Assembly: GCA_910588885.1 (NCBI GenBank) | Contig: CAJUSQ010000085.1 | Span: forward strand, 1-13,079 | From: an uncultured Lachnospiraceae bacterium | GTDB taxonomy: Bacteria > Bacillota > Clostridia > Lachnospirales > Lachnospiraceae | DNA length: 13,079 nt | Direction: 5' to 3' | Made by a program: the position numbers and the translations under genes | Notes under the pieces: generated by a model | Seen by the model: the letters and a program-made list of their open reading frames with translations, nothing else | What the model was told of the DNA's origin: nothing | Database searches by the model: none | Part shown: piece by piece, positions 6,294 through 13,079 of the stretch | Layout of the letters: each line of letters begins with the position of its first letter | Numbering within the stretch: position 1 is the stretch's first letter

Positions 6294-8081
6294 ATGATCA
6301 AAGAAAGAATCGAAGCGCTGCGCCGGGAAATGGCAAAGCGTGGAATTGATATGTATCTTATTCCGACCTCGGATTTTCATGAATCGGAATATGTAGGGGA
6401 ATATTTTAAAGCCCGGAAATATATGACCGGATTTACCGGATCTGCCGGGACGGCTGTCATTACCATGGACGAAGCCGGGCTGTGGACGGATGGCCGTTAC
6501 TTTATCCAGGCGGAAAACCAGCTGAAGGGAAGCCCTGTGGTTCTGTATAAGATGGACGAGGAGGGCGTTCCTACCGTAAAAGAATACCTGGAGCAGAATT
6601 TGAAGGAGGGACAATGTCTCGGGTTTGACGGCCGTGTGGTCAACGGGAAGAACGGAGAAAAGTACGAAAAGCTGGCAGCCGGGAAAAACGGAAGGCTGCA
6701 TGTAACGGAAGATTTGGTGGATCTGATTTGGAAAGAACGGCCGGCCCTTCCGACCGAACCGGTATTTCTTTTGGCTCCGGAGTATGCAGGGGAAAGTACG
6801 GCGGATAAGCTGTCACGGCTGCGGGAGAAGATGAAGGAAGAAAAAGCGGACGTACATGTGCTGACCTCCCTGTACGACATTGCCTGGCTTTTGAATGTCC
6901 GCGGCAATGATATCGAACATGTGCCGGTGGTCCTGTCCTTTTTGATTGTGACAGAAAACGGATGTTGCTGGTATGTGAACTCCAAGGCGTTGACCGAAGA
7001 GGTTCGGTGCTATCTGAAAGTAAACCAGATTCAGGTAAAAGAATATGAGGAAATTTATCAGGATGCGGCCGGATTGTCCTTGGATGAAACGGTGCTGCTG
7101 GATAAATCGACGGTGAATTTCCGCATTTGCAGCATCCTTGCGGGGCGGAAGCTGGTGGACAAGAAGAATCCCACGGAAGCCATGAAAGCGGTAAAAAATG
7201 CTGTGGAGCTGGAAAATACAAGGAAAGCTCATATCAAGGACGGCGTTGCTTTTACAAAATTCATGCATTGGGTGAAAAAAAATATCGGTACCATGGAAAT
7301 GACGGAGATTTCCGCTTCGGATTATCTGGAGGAACGCCGCAAAGAGCAGGAGCATTTTTTGGACTTAAGCTTTGATACCATTTGTGCCTATGGGCCGAAC
7401 GGAGCCATGATGCATTATAAGGCCGTTCCGGAGTCGGATGCCGTACTGAAGCCGGAAGGGTTTTTGCTGGTGGATTCCGGCGGGCATTATCTGGAGGGCA
7501 CTACGGATATTACAAGGACGATCGCTTTGGGGCCGCTTTCTAAGGAGGAAAAACAGCATTTTACAGCCGTATGCCGGTCGAACCTGAATCTGGCAGGCGC
7601 AAAATTCCTATACGGCTGCAGAGGTGTGAATCTGGATATACTGGCCAGAGGGCCGTTGTGGGATTTGGGGATTGATTATAAATGCGGCACCGGACACGGT
7701 GTGGGGCATATCCTGAATGTCCATGAAAGCCCCAACGGTTTCCGTTGGCGGATAGTACCGGAACGCAATGACAGCTGTATCCTGGAGGAAGGCATGATTA
7801 CCACGGATGAGCCGGGGGTTTATCTGGAAGGAAAATACGGCATCCGAACGGAAAACGAGCTGATTTGCAAAAAAGGGGAGAAAAACGAGTATGGGCAGTT
7901 TATGTATTTTGAAAATATAACCTATGCTCCCATTGATCTGGATGCCATTTTGCCGGAAGAAATGAGCCCTGTGGAAAAGGAAAGATTAAATAGTTATCAC
8001 AAACTGGTGTTTGATTCTATTTCTCCCTACCTGACTGAGGAGGAAACAGAATGGCTGCAAGTGTATACCAGGGCCATTTAA
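6294..8081 (+). CDS. Aminopeptidase P family (Xaa-Pro aminopeptidase), long form
   Basis: At 595 residues this is the three-domain eukaryote-like form (about 600 residues), not the roughly 350-440-residue bacterial PepQ/PepP. It should remove N-terminal residues that precede proline, using two metal ions, in the cytosol. Two creatinase-like N-terminal domains (residues 1-300, starting RIEALRREMAKRGIDMYLIPTSD) precede the M24B pita-bread domain (about 305-540). The five metal ligands are visible: Asp394 (LLVDSGG), Asp405 (TTDITRT), His468 (GTGHGVGH), Glu506 (TDEPGVY) and Glu520 (RTENE). GAGGAAAG lies upstream of ATG 6294. There is no signal peptide. It follows the MBL gene after 115 bases that contain only short inverted repeats (GGCCAA at 6221, TTGGCC at 6259), so read-through is possible. 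Confidence 0.93.
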   Translation: MIKERIEALRREMAKRGIDMYLIPTSDFHESEYVGEYFKARKYMTGFTGSAGTAVITMDEAGLWTDGRYFIQAENQLKGSPVVLYKMDEEGVPTVKEYLEQNLKEGQCLGFDGRVVNGKNGEKYEKLAAGKNGRLHVTEDLVDLIWKERPALPTEPVFLLAPEYAGESTADKLSRLREKMKEEKADVHVLTSLYDIAWLLNVRGNDIEHVPVVLSFLIVTENGCCWYVNSKALTEEVRCYLKVNQIQVKEYEEIYQDAAGLSLDETVLLDKSTVNFRICSILAGRKLVDKKNPTEAMKAVKNAVELENTRKAHIKDGVAFTKFMHWVKKNIGTMEMTEISASDYLEERRKEQEHFLDLSFDTICAYGPNGAMMHYKAVPESDAVLKPEGFLLVDSGGHYLEGTTDITRTIALGPLSKEEKQHFTAVCRSNLNLAGAKFLYGCRGVNLDILARGPLWDLGIDYKCGTGHGVGHILNVHESPNGFRWRIVPERNDSCILEEGMITTDEPGVYLEGKYGIRTENELICKKGEKNEYGQFMYFENITYAPIDLDAILPEEMSPVEKERLNSYHKLVFDSISPYLTEEETEWLQVYTRAI

Positions 8082-8108
8082 AGAATGCGGTTGATCCTGG
8101 ATAATATG

Positions 8109-8167
8109 GTTGCTGTGCACTCCTGGGCCGTGCACTGTGCTGCACGGCCACAGGCCAATACAGTAAC
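8109..8167 (+). repeat. Dispersed palindromic repeat, copy 2, with extended arms
   Basis: The core GGCCGTGCA (8126-8134) / TGCACGGCC (8141-8149) is the same element as the one at 4266-4296 in the opposite orientation. Here CCTG/CAGG extends the stem past a bulged A, and GTTGCTGT (8109-8116) can pair with ACAGTAAC (8160-8167) allowing G-U. It lies between the aminopeptidase stop and the apt promoter and has no T tract. It may attenuate or stabilise the upstream mRNA. Confidence 0.7.
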
Positions 8168-8206
8168 ATAAAGTGCAGAAATTCCGGATTATTTGACACG
8201 GGTCGG

Positions 8207-8235
8207 TTGACGAATAAGGGAAAACTGTCTATAAT
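8207..8235 (+). promoter_or_regulatory. Strong sigma-A promoter of apt
   Basis: TTGACG (8207-8212), exactly 17 bases, then a perfect TATAAT (8230-8235). Transcription would begin near 8242, giving a leader of about 95 bases before apt. I recognised no riboswitch in the leader. Confidence 0.85.
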
Positions 8236-8336
8236 GAAAAAAGACTCATGCGGACTGACCGAATCTGTCGTAAATCCGGCCGAAATAAGACGGAATTTGA
8301 CAGATCTCATAGAATTCGGAACCTTGGAGGGAGACT

Positions 8337-8861
8337 ATGAAGAAATTAGAGGAATATGTAAGAAGTATACCGGACTTTCCGGAGCCGGGTATTATTTTCC
8401 GGGATGTAACCAGCATTCTGCAGGATGCAGACGGATTGAAGCTGGCTATTGACAGCCTTTTAGAACAGCTTGCGGGAGTGGAATACGACGTGGTAGTGGG
8501 GCCGGAGTCCCGGGGATTTATCTTTGGCGTTCCGGTAGCTTATGCGGCCCATAAGGGCTTTGTTCCGGTACGGAAGAAGGGAAAGCTGCCCTGCGAGACC
8601 ATTGAAGCCGAATATGACCTGGAATACGGCCGGGCCGTAATAGAGATGCATAAGGATTCCATCCGGCCGGGGCAGAAGGTGGTTATTATTGATGACCTGA
8701 TTGCCACAGGCGGTACCATTGAAGCCATTATCGGCCTGATTGAACAGCTGGGCGGTGAAGTAGTGAAGATTTGCTTTGTTATGGAGCTGGCGGGCCTGAA
8801 GGGAAGAGAGAAGCTGACAGGCTATGATGTGAATAGTGTGATTACATATGAGGGAAAATAA
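8337..8861 (+). CDS. apt: Adenine phosphoribosyltransferase
   Basis: A 174-residue type I phosphoribosyltransferase of normal Apt length. It makes AMP and pyrophosphate from adenine and PRPP in purine salvage. Signatures are the N-terminal IPDFPEPGIIFRDVTSIL (residues 11-28), which is characteristic of Apt, the ESRGFIFG segment (57-64), the KLPCETIEAEYDLEYG flap, and the PRPP-binding loop VVIIDDLIATGGT (around 114-126). GGAGGG at 8326-8331 gives good spacing to ATG 8337. The gene has its own promoter upstream and an intrinsic terminator immediately after the stop, so it is monocistronic. Confidence 0.97.
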   Translation: MKKLEEYVRSIPDFPEPGIIFRDVTSILQDADGLKLAIDSLLEQLAGVEYDVVVGPESRGFIFGVPVAYAAHKGFVPVRKKGKLPCETIEAEYDLEYGRAVIEMHKDSIRPGQKVVIIDDLIATGGTIEAIIGLIEQLGGEVVKICFVMELAGLKGREKLTGYDVNSVITYEGK

Positions 8862-8862
8862 G

Positions 8863-8885
8863 AAGGGGGAATTACCCCCTTTTTC
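8863..8885 (+). terminator. Intrinsic terminator of apt
   Basis: AAGGGGG (8863-8869), loop AATTA, then CCCCCTT and a run of T to 8884. It begins two bases after the apt stop and is a classic Rho-independent terminator. Confidence 0.9.
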
Positions 8886-8965
8886 CTGTCTCAGCATAAA
8901 ATTTCCGGAGCTTTTCAAAGGAAAGCAGTCCGGCTTGACAGGTAAAAAAGGAAAGGAGCGGAACA

Positions 8966-9511
8966 ATGCGTGTAGGATTGGGATATGATGTGCATAAGCT
9001 GGTGGAAGGGCGGAAGCTGATTCTGGGAGGTGTGACGGTGCCCCATTCCCTGGGGCTTTTGGGGCACTCGGACGCGGACGTGCTGGTTCATGCCGTTATG
9101 GATGCACTGCTGGGGGCGGCAGCCCTGGGGGATATCGGGAAGCATTTTCCGGATACCGAGGAAGCCTACCGGGGGATTTCCAGCCTGAAGCTTTTGGAGC
9201 ATGTGGCAGGACTTTTGGAGCAGAAGGGCTATGTTGTTGAAAATATAGACGCAACGATTGTTGCTCAGAAGCCAAAACTGCGGCCTTATATAGAACAGAT
9301 GGAACAGAATATTGCAGCCGTGCTCCATATAAGGCCGGATCAGGTCAATGTGAAAGCAACCACCGAAGAGGGACTGGGCTTTACCGGGCTGGAACAGGGC
9401 ATTGCGAGCCAGGCCATTTGTTCTTTGACGGGCCTGTATGAGGGCAGCTTTCCGGTGGCAGCAGGCCCGGTGGAATGCTGCGGGGAGTGTGAAGGATGTG
9501 GGAACCAATGA
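8966..9511 (+). CDS. ispF: IspF: 2-C-methyl-D-erythritol 2,4-cyclodiphosphate synthase with a Cys-rich tail
   Basis: A 181-residue enzyme of the non-mevalonate isoprenoid pathway; it cyclises CDP-ME 2-phosphate to MEcPP with loss of CMP, as a trimer. Metal ligands Asp8, His10 and His42 are in place (RVGLGYDVHKL; HSDADVLVHAVMDALLGAAALGDIG), as are HFPDT and the C-terminal KATTEEGLGFTG. The family is usually about 157-160 residues; this one runs about 20 longer and ends ECCGECEGCGNQ, with Cys171, 172, 175 and 178, a possible metal-binding cluster not seen in standard IspF. GGAAAGGAG precedes ATG 8966. No convincing promoter is seen after the apt terminator. The end overlaps the acetyltransferase start. 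Confidence 0.96.
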   Translation: MRVGLGYDVHKLVEGRKLILGGVTVPHSLGLLGHSDADVLVHAVMDALLGAAALGDIGKHFPDTEEAYRGISSLKLLEHVAGLLEQKGYVVENIDATIVAQKPKLRPYIEQMEQNIAAVLHIRPDQVNVKATTEEGLGFTGLEQGIASQAICSLTGLYEGSFPVAAGPVECCGECEGCGNQ

Positions 9512-10704
9512 TACGGTATTTGAAGCAGGAGGAAAAAGGCAGGACGAAAGCGTTGTATGAAACCTGCTTTCCGGAGGACAGTCCGGACTTTGCGGACTAT
9601 TATTATACCCATCGGATTTTGGATAACCGGATTCTGGTATTGGAAGATGCATCGACGGCAGAGCGGGAAGGAGAAATAGGTCCCTTCCTGCAGGCGATGG
9701 TGCATTTGAATCCCTATCATTTTTCATTTTGCGGGCAGGAAACGGAAGCGCCTTATGTGGTAGCGGTTGCGACGGATCAACGTGTCCGCCGTCAGGGGAA
9801 AATGTTCCGGGTGCTGACAAAAGCCCTTTGCGATATGGCGAAAGAAGGGCATCCCTTTGCCTTTTTGATCCCGGCTAACCCGGCGGTATACCGTTCCGGC
9901 GGATTTGTTTTTATTTCCTCGGAGCAGTATGAGGAATATCGAAAGCAGCAGGAGATAATCCCGGTATGTTCCAAAGGATTTGAGAAAAATTTGCAGGCGG
10001 CGGAACTGACAGCGGGAAGGGCTATGCAGGCGGCGGAATTACAGGGAACATGGAATGCAGCCCCCGGGGAGCCTCTGGATCAGAAAGAACACGCGTTCTC
10101 TCTGCGAAAAGCCGATGGGGCGGATATCCCTGGGATGATTGCGTTTTCCGACCGCTTTCTGCAACAAAACTACGACGTGTTCCTTCGTAAAACGGAAGCG
10201 GATCACAGGCGAATGCTGGCAGAACTGGAGTGTGAGAACGGCGGAGTCCTGCTGCTGACGGATGCAATGGCAGGGGAAAGGGCGGCAGGAGAGGAAGAAG
10301 GGAATTCCATTCGGGGCATTCTCTCCTATGGAACCGCGGATGATGTCCTGGAGCTGAAGGAGCTGCTGATTTCCAAAGAAGACCGGGAAATTGCCCGGCA
10401 GCTGCTGGCCCGGCATTTTCCCCGGAAAAAAATCGAAATTCCCGGTATGAATTTTATGGTGCGGATTCTGGATTTGCGGACATTGGTTCCGATGCTTCGA
10501 AGCCATGAAGGAATTTCCTGCAAGGTACGGGTACAGGATCCTGTCATTGAGACGAATCAGGGCAGTTTCTGGATCCGGGTAAACCGGGAAAGGGGCAGTA
10601 TTGTGCCGATTCCCCAGGAGGATGCGGAAGAAACAGTGGAAATCGGGGAACTGGCGGCGCGGCTGTTTGCAGGGCTGCGGATCTGGATCCGGGAATGGGT
10701 GTGA
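9508..10704 (+). CDS. Eis-like GNAT N-acetyltransferase with SCP2-like C-terminal domain
   Basis: From ATG 9508 this is 398 residues; the ATG overlaps the ispF stop as ATGA, implying translational coupling, while an in-frame ATG 9496 would add four residues. The N-terminal GNAT domain (about 1-160) shows the acetyl-CoA loop VVAVATDQRVRRQGKMFRVL and the PANPAVYRSGGF segment typical of Eis-type acetyltransferases. A second GNAT-like domain (about 195-305) has degenerate motifs. The end (MNFMVRILDLRTLVPML onward) resembles the sterol-carrier-like domain that closes Eis proteins of about 400 residues. Eis enzymes acetylate amines, including aminoglycosides; the substrate here is unknown. The linker has an in-frame 33-base duplication giving QAAEL twice (TGCAGGCGGCGGAA at 9992 and 10025). 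Confidence 0.85.
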   Translation: MIRYLKQEEKGRTKALYETCFPEDSPDFADYYYTHRILDNRILVLEDASTAEREGEIGPFLQAMVHLNPYHFSFCGQETEAPYVVAVATDQRVRRQGKMFRVLTKALCDMAKEGHPFAFLIPANPAVYRSGGFVFISSEQYEEYRKQQEIIPVCSKGFEKNLQAAELTAGRAMQAAELQGTWNAAPGEPLDQKEHAFSLRKADGADIPGMIAFSDRFLQQNYDVFLRKTEADHRRMLAELECENGGVLLLTDAMAGERAAGEEEGNSIRGILSYGTADDVLELKELLISKEDREIARQLLARHFPRKKIEIPGMNFMVRILDLRTLVPMLRSHEGISCKVRVQDPVIETNQGSFWIRVNRERGSIVPIPQEDAEETVEIGELAARLFAGLRIWIREWV

Positions 10705-10758
10705 GCTGCCCGGAGGATTTGAGTATGGAGCAATTCATGAGAAAGGAGTGTTAATGTT

Positions 10759-11409
10759 ATGAAAAATATTTTGTGCTATGGAGATTCGAATACCTATGGA
10801 TTTGATGCAGCCACAAACGGGCGGTTCCCCTGGGGTGTCCGCTGGACCAGTGTGGTTCAGAAGCGGCTGGGGGAGGACTTTCGGGTAATCGAAGAGGGGC
10901 TGGGAGGCAGAACGACAGTTTGGGAAGATCCGGTGGAAAACAGGATGAGCGGCCGGGAATACCTGCTTCCCTGCCTGGGTTCCCATTGGCCCCTGGATTT
11001 GATGGTGCTTATGCTGGGAACCAACGATTTAAAAGCCAGATTTGGGCTGGAAGCCTTTGATATTGCGGCAGGGGCGGAAAATTTAGTCTGCATGGCAAAG
11101 GACTTTTTCCGGAAAGTAGGGAAAGATACGCCGATCCTGGTTCTTTCTCCCATCGAGGTGGCGGAAGAAATAGAAACCCTGCCCTTCTGTGATATTCTGG
11201 GCGGAAGCTCCGCTGTCCGCCGCTCCAGGGATTTTCCACGCTATTTCAGGCAGATGGCGGAACGGAATGGCTGCGAGTTTTTGGATGCTTCCGATTATGC
11301 GAAGCCCTGCTCCCTGGACGGGCTGCATCTGGACGCCGAAAGCCATCAAAGGCTGGGAGAAGCCGTGGCAGCGAAGATTGCAGAAATCTGCAGCGATCAT
11401 AAGAAATAG
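10759..11409 (+). CDS. SGNH/GDSL hydrolase, MsAcT-type arylesterase/acyltransferase
   Basis: A 216-residue single-domain SGNH hydrolase, the same length as the Mycobacterium smegmatis acyltransferase/arylesterase MsAcT, which it follows block by block: ILCYGDSNTYG with nucleophile Ser10; VRWTSVVQKRLGEDFRVIEEGLGGRTT with oxyanion Gly49 or Gly50; MLGTND with Asn89; and LDGLHLD with Asp187 and His190 completing the triad. It should cleave short acyl esters; MsAcT-type enzymes can also transfer acyl groups to alcohols in water. No signal peptide is present, so it is probably cytosolic. AAGGAG at 10743-10748 fits ATG 10759. It follows the acetyltransferase by 54 bases without a clear promoter and ends before a strong terminator, so it is probably the last gene of the ispF transcript. 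Confidence 0.92.
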   Translation: MKNILCYGDSNTYGFDAATNGRFPWGVRWTSVVQKRLGEDFRVIEEGLGGRTTVWEDPVENRMSGREYLLPCLGSHWPLDLMVLMLGTNDLKARFGLEAFDIAAGAENLVCMAKDFFRKVGKDTPILVLSPIEVAEEIETLPFCDILGGSSAVRRSRDFPRYFRQMAERNGCEFLDASDYAKPCSLDGLHLDAESHQRLGEAVAAKIAEICSDHKK

Positions 11410-11423
11410 GAAACAGAAACATG

Positions 11424-11497
11424 TACCGCCGGAGCGGGATCGTAAAAAGGGAAGCGCCAGCAGCCTTCGAAGGATCCTGCTTTGGCGGTATTTTTTT
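11424..11497 (+). terminator. Terminator after the SGNH hydrolase
   Basis: TACCGCC (11424-11430) pairs with GGCGGTA (11484-11490), directly followed by seven T. Alternatively CGCC-AGCAG (11455-11463) pairs with CTGCT-TT-GGCG (11477-11487). Both use the same 3' arm, so only one can form at a time. Either way the T tract makes a convincing intrinsic terminator. Confidence 0.8.
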
Positions 11498-11590
11498 GTA
11501 CAATTCAGGATTTTTTGTATAAAGACGAAACGGTTCGTGTTAGAAAACATACGTTTTGAAAAATGAATTTGTAATATTTACCGGAAAGGG

Positions 11591-11619
11591 TTGACGAAAT
11601 TGTGAAATACTTGTATAAT
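11591..11619 (+). promoter_or_regulatory. Near-consensus sigma-A promoter without a clear gene
   Basis: TTGACG (11591-11596), a 17-base spacer, then a perfect TATAAT (11614-11619). Predicted start is near 11626. It is separated by about 290 bases from the operator of the sugar-binding gene, so it could drive a small RNA, a doubtful small ORF, or a long leader for that gene. Confidence 0.75.
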
Positions 11620-11637
11620 TGCACTAAGGAGTTAGGA

Positions 11638-11883
11638 ATGCTGTTGGAGAGTTATTCGTCAATTTTTTTCGAAACCTGGTTTTTGAGCACGAAACGGTCC
11701 GCTTTTGAATCGGTTCGGGGTATCCGGCAGACAGAATTGACAGTGCAATCAGAAATCGGAATTTTCGAAATCACAAATCGAAGATCGAAGATCGGTGTTT
11801 GCGGAGGGGCAGGAACTGATGTCAGGATGTGGCATGGTTTTTTTGGAGAAATGTGCAATCTTACGAATAGAACGGTAAATTGA
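11638..11883 (+). CDS. Doubtful 81-codon ORF behind a strong promoter
   Basis: From ATG 11638, with AAGGAG at 11626-11631 and a six-base spacer. The ribosome binding site would lie at the very 5' end of the transcript predicted from the promoter at 11591. The product is not recognisable: no signal peptide, no family motif, and an irregular mix with a basic middle (TNRRSKIG). The DNA carries a 7-bp tandem repeat (ATCGAAG, 11777-11794) and does not look like its coding neighbours. It may be real, an upstream regulatory ORF, or chance within a non-coding RNA. Confidence 0.25.
   Translation: MLLESYSSIFFETWFLSTKRSAFESVRGIRQTELTVQSEIGIFEITNRRSKIGVCGGAGTDVRMWHGFFGEMCNLTNRTVN
11777..11794 (+). repeat. 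Short 7-bp tandem repeat
   Basis: ATCGAAG repeats about 2.6 times (11777-11794). The nearby sequence contains further TCGAAA-type motifs. No function is evident. Confidence 0.5.
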
Positions 11884-11906
11884 GAGGGAAAATTAGTGAA
11901 TAGTCA

Positions 11907-11920
11907 TTGAAACGTTTCAA
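11907..11920. promoter_or_regulatory. LacI/GalR-type operator
   Basis: TTGAAACGTTTCAA is a perfect 14-bp palindrome centred on CG, the form recognised by LacI-family sugar repressors; RbsR-type operators share the GAAACGTTTC core. It lies 18 bases upstream of the -35 of the sugar-binding protein gene. It meets the CcpA cre consensus only in part. No regulator gene is present in the window. Confidence 0.7.
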
Positions 11921-11938
11921 CATCTGATAAATTTATTG

Positions 11939-11967
11939 TTGAAATTGCAGTTAAAATAAGGTATTAT
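11939..11967 (+). promoter_or_regulatory. Promoter of the sugar-binding protein gene
   Basis: TTGAAA (11939-11944), a 17-base spacer, then TATTAT (11962-11967). Predicted start is near 11975, giving a leader of about 175 bases. The leader has a small hairpin TATACC-tgtg-GGTATA (12098-12113), and two sequences resembling operator halves at 11984-11990 (ACGTTTC) and 12068-12075 (GAAACGTT). I recognise no riboswitch. Confidence 0.65.
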
Positions 11968-12150
11968 AAGGATATGAATTAGGACGTTTCTACAGACCGG
12001 AAGGAGGCCGGAAGCAAGATTAGAGATAAGCATTATTTTGAAAGATGGCGAACCTGAGGATGGGGAAGAAACGTTCCGATTTATATATGGCGCTTCGTAT
12101 ACCTGTGGGTATATGGGGGACCGCAAAAAATTATTTATAGGAGGTATAAA

Positions 12151-13079
12151 ATGAAAAAGAAACTGTTGGCAAGCTTATTAGTAGTGGCCATGACGGCAGC
12201 AATGCTGGTTGGCTGCGGCGGGGGAGATGAGAAACCTGCATCCTCCGGTACGGATCAGAATCAGGAAACAGAGAATCCTGCAGACAACAAGGATGATGCA
12301 GCTGCAGACGACAAGGATGCAGAGAAGCCCGCAGAGGGTGAAGAGGGCGGTTCGGAAGCGAAGAACCCTGACGGCAAGGTTCCGAAGATCGCATTCGTGC
12401 CTAAGGTTATGGGCCAGGCATGGTGGGATTTCGTTCAGAAGAACGTAGAAGAGTGGGCAGCCGATACCGGAATTGAAGTAATCTACAAAGGACCCACCAG
12501 CGTAGATGCACCGGAGCAGGTTCGGATTATGACCGACCTGGTGAACCAGGGGATCGACGTTCTTTGCTTTTCACCCAATGACCCGGCTGCCTGCGAAGCA
12601 ATCTGCAAAGAGGCAAGGGACAAAGGCATCATCGTAATCTCTACGGAAGCTTCCGGCATGGAGAATGTTGATTATGATGTGGAAGCATTTGACGAAGCCG
12701 GCCTTGGCGGATTCTTAATGGATCAGCTGGCAGCTCAGATGGGCGAAGAAGGCCAGTACATTACCATGGTTGGTTCCATGACCATGGAATCCCAGAACAA
12801 CTGGGCAGACGCTGCGGTAGAACGCCAGAAGGAAGCATATCCCAACATGGAGCTGGTTCCGGACGCACGTGTAGCGGATGATTCCGACGCAGAGAAGGCT
12901 TACAACCTGACCAAGGAAATGATTGCCAAATACCCGGATCTGAAGGGTATCCTGGGAACCGGTTCCTTTGACGCTCCCGGCGCAGCACGCGCGATCCAGG
13001 AGCTTGGCCTGACCGGTAAGGTATTTGCAATTTCCGTAGCAATGCCCCTGGAAGTAAAGGACTACTTAGAGGACGGGAC
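12151..13079 (+). CDS. LsrB/RhaS-like sugar ABC transporter substrate-binding lipoprotein (3' end outside window)
   Basis: The first 309 codons and two bases are present and the frame is open to the window edge. The signal peptide (MKKKLLASLL...) ends at lipobox Cys22 (MLVGC), so the protein is tethered outside the membrane. Residues 23-75 are an acidic, Ala/Asp/Glu-rich linker. The type I periplasmic-binding domain then starts (VPKIAFVPKVMGQAWWDFV) and continues with EVIYKGPTSVDAPEQV, LVNQGIDVLCFSPNDP, and LKGILGTGSFDAPGAA, an order closest to autoinducer-2 binding LsrB and rhamnose-binding RhaS; the ligand cannot be fixed from this. AGGAGG at 12139-12144 lies six bases before ATG. Codon choice (AAG, GAA, GCA, ACC) looks tuned for high expression. 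ATPase and permease genes are expected downstream. Confidence 0.92.
   Translation, partial: MKKKLLASLLVVAMTAAMLVGCGGGDEKPASSGTDQNQETENPADNKDDAAADDKDAEKPAEGEEGGSEAKNPDGKVPKIAFVPKVMGQAWWDFVQKNVEEWAADTGIEVIYKGPTSVDAPEQVRIMTDLVNQGIDVLCFSPNDPAACEAICKEARDKGIIVISTEASGMENVDYDVEAFDEAGLGGFLMDQLAAQMGEEGQYITMVGSMTMESQNNWADAAVERQKEAYPNMELVPDARVADDSDAEKAYNLTKEMIAKYPDLKGILGTGSFDAPGAARAIQELGLTGKVFAISVAMPLEVKDYLEDG

Noticed and set aside
8207..8452. An 81-codon plus-strand ORF starting inside the apt promoter
   Set aside because: Its first start codon is the -35 element itself and the next ATG (8234) overlaps the -10, so both lie upstream of the transcript; it runs out of frame into apt.
8915..9820. A 301-codon minus-strand ORF across ispF
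   Set aside because: It is antisense to two well-supported genes, is rich in Pro/His/Ser as reverse reading of coding DNA gives, and has no family features.
11424..11497. A T-box or other riboswitch-like attenuator
   Set aside because: The ACCGCC resembles part of a T-box motif, but the conserved 14-base T-box sequence is absent and no amino acid gene follows directly; a plain terminator explains it.
11907..11920. A CcpA cre site
   Set aside because: With the central CG aligned, three consensus positions fail, including the flanking TG and CA; a perfect LacI-type palindrome fits better, though CcpA is not excluded.

Overview
The window looks like chromosomal DNA from a Gram-positive gut anaerobe of the Lachnospiraceae/Clostridia type. 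The basis is strong AGGAGG ribosome binding sites, sigma-A promoters with 17-base spacers, many lipobox lipoproteins, and protein families typical of that group. The species cannot be named from sequence alone. I see no rRNA, tRNA, CRISPR array or intact insertion sequence.

Positions 1-4300 are an accessory-looking patchwork, partly AT-rich, of small unrelated genes. On the plus strand are a ribbon-helix-helix protein that overlaps a DUF3221-like lipoprotein, a DUF3788-like protein and a YdeI/OmdA-like protein. After a 264-base gap with a near-perfect hairpin come two minus-strand genes: an alkyltransferase-like (MGMT-fold) protein without the acceptor cysteine, and a 398-residue lipoprotein. 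The block ends in about 460 bases containing the last 47 codons of a tyrosine integrase. That fragment stops exactly at a palindromic repeat, so the block is probably the debris of an integrated element.

Positions 4350-11500 look like ordinary chromosome on the plus strand: ridA with its promoter, a secreted ComEC-like metallo-beta-lactamase lipoprotein with an Ada-like zinc tail, a long aminopeptidase P, apt with its own promoter and terminator, ispF translationally coupled to an Eis-like GNAT acetyltransferase, and an SGNH arylesterase/acyltransferase followed by a terminator. A second copy of the palindromic repeat lies between the aminopeptidase and apt genes.

Positions 11500-12150 are a long regulatory gap. 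It holds a near-consensus promoter with a doubtful 81-codon ORF, then a LacI-type operator and promoter for the last gene. That gene encodes an LsrB/RhaS-like sugar-binding lipoprotein and is cut by the window end, so the rest of an ABC importer operon is expected to the right.

I did not find a clearly new multi-gene system. The most useful leads are the integrase relic and its boundary repeat, the domain combination of the MBL lipoprotein, the YdeI-family gene that seems to have lost its start codon, and the unexplained promoter at 11.6 kb.
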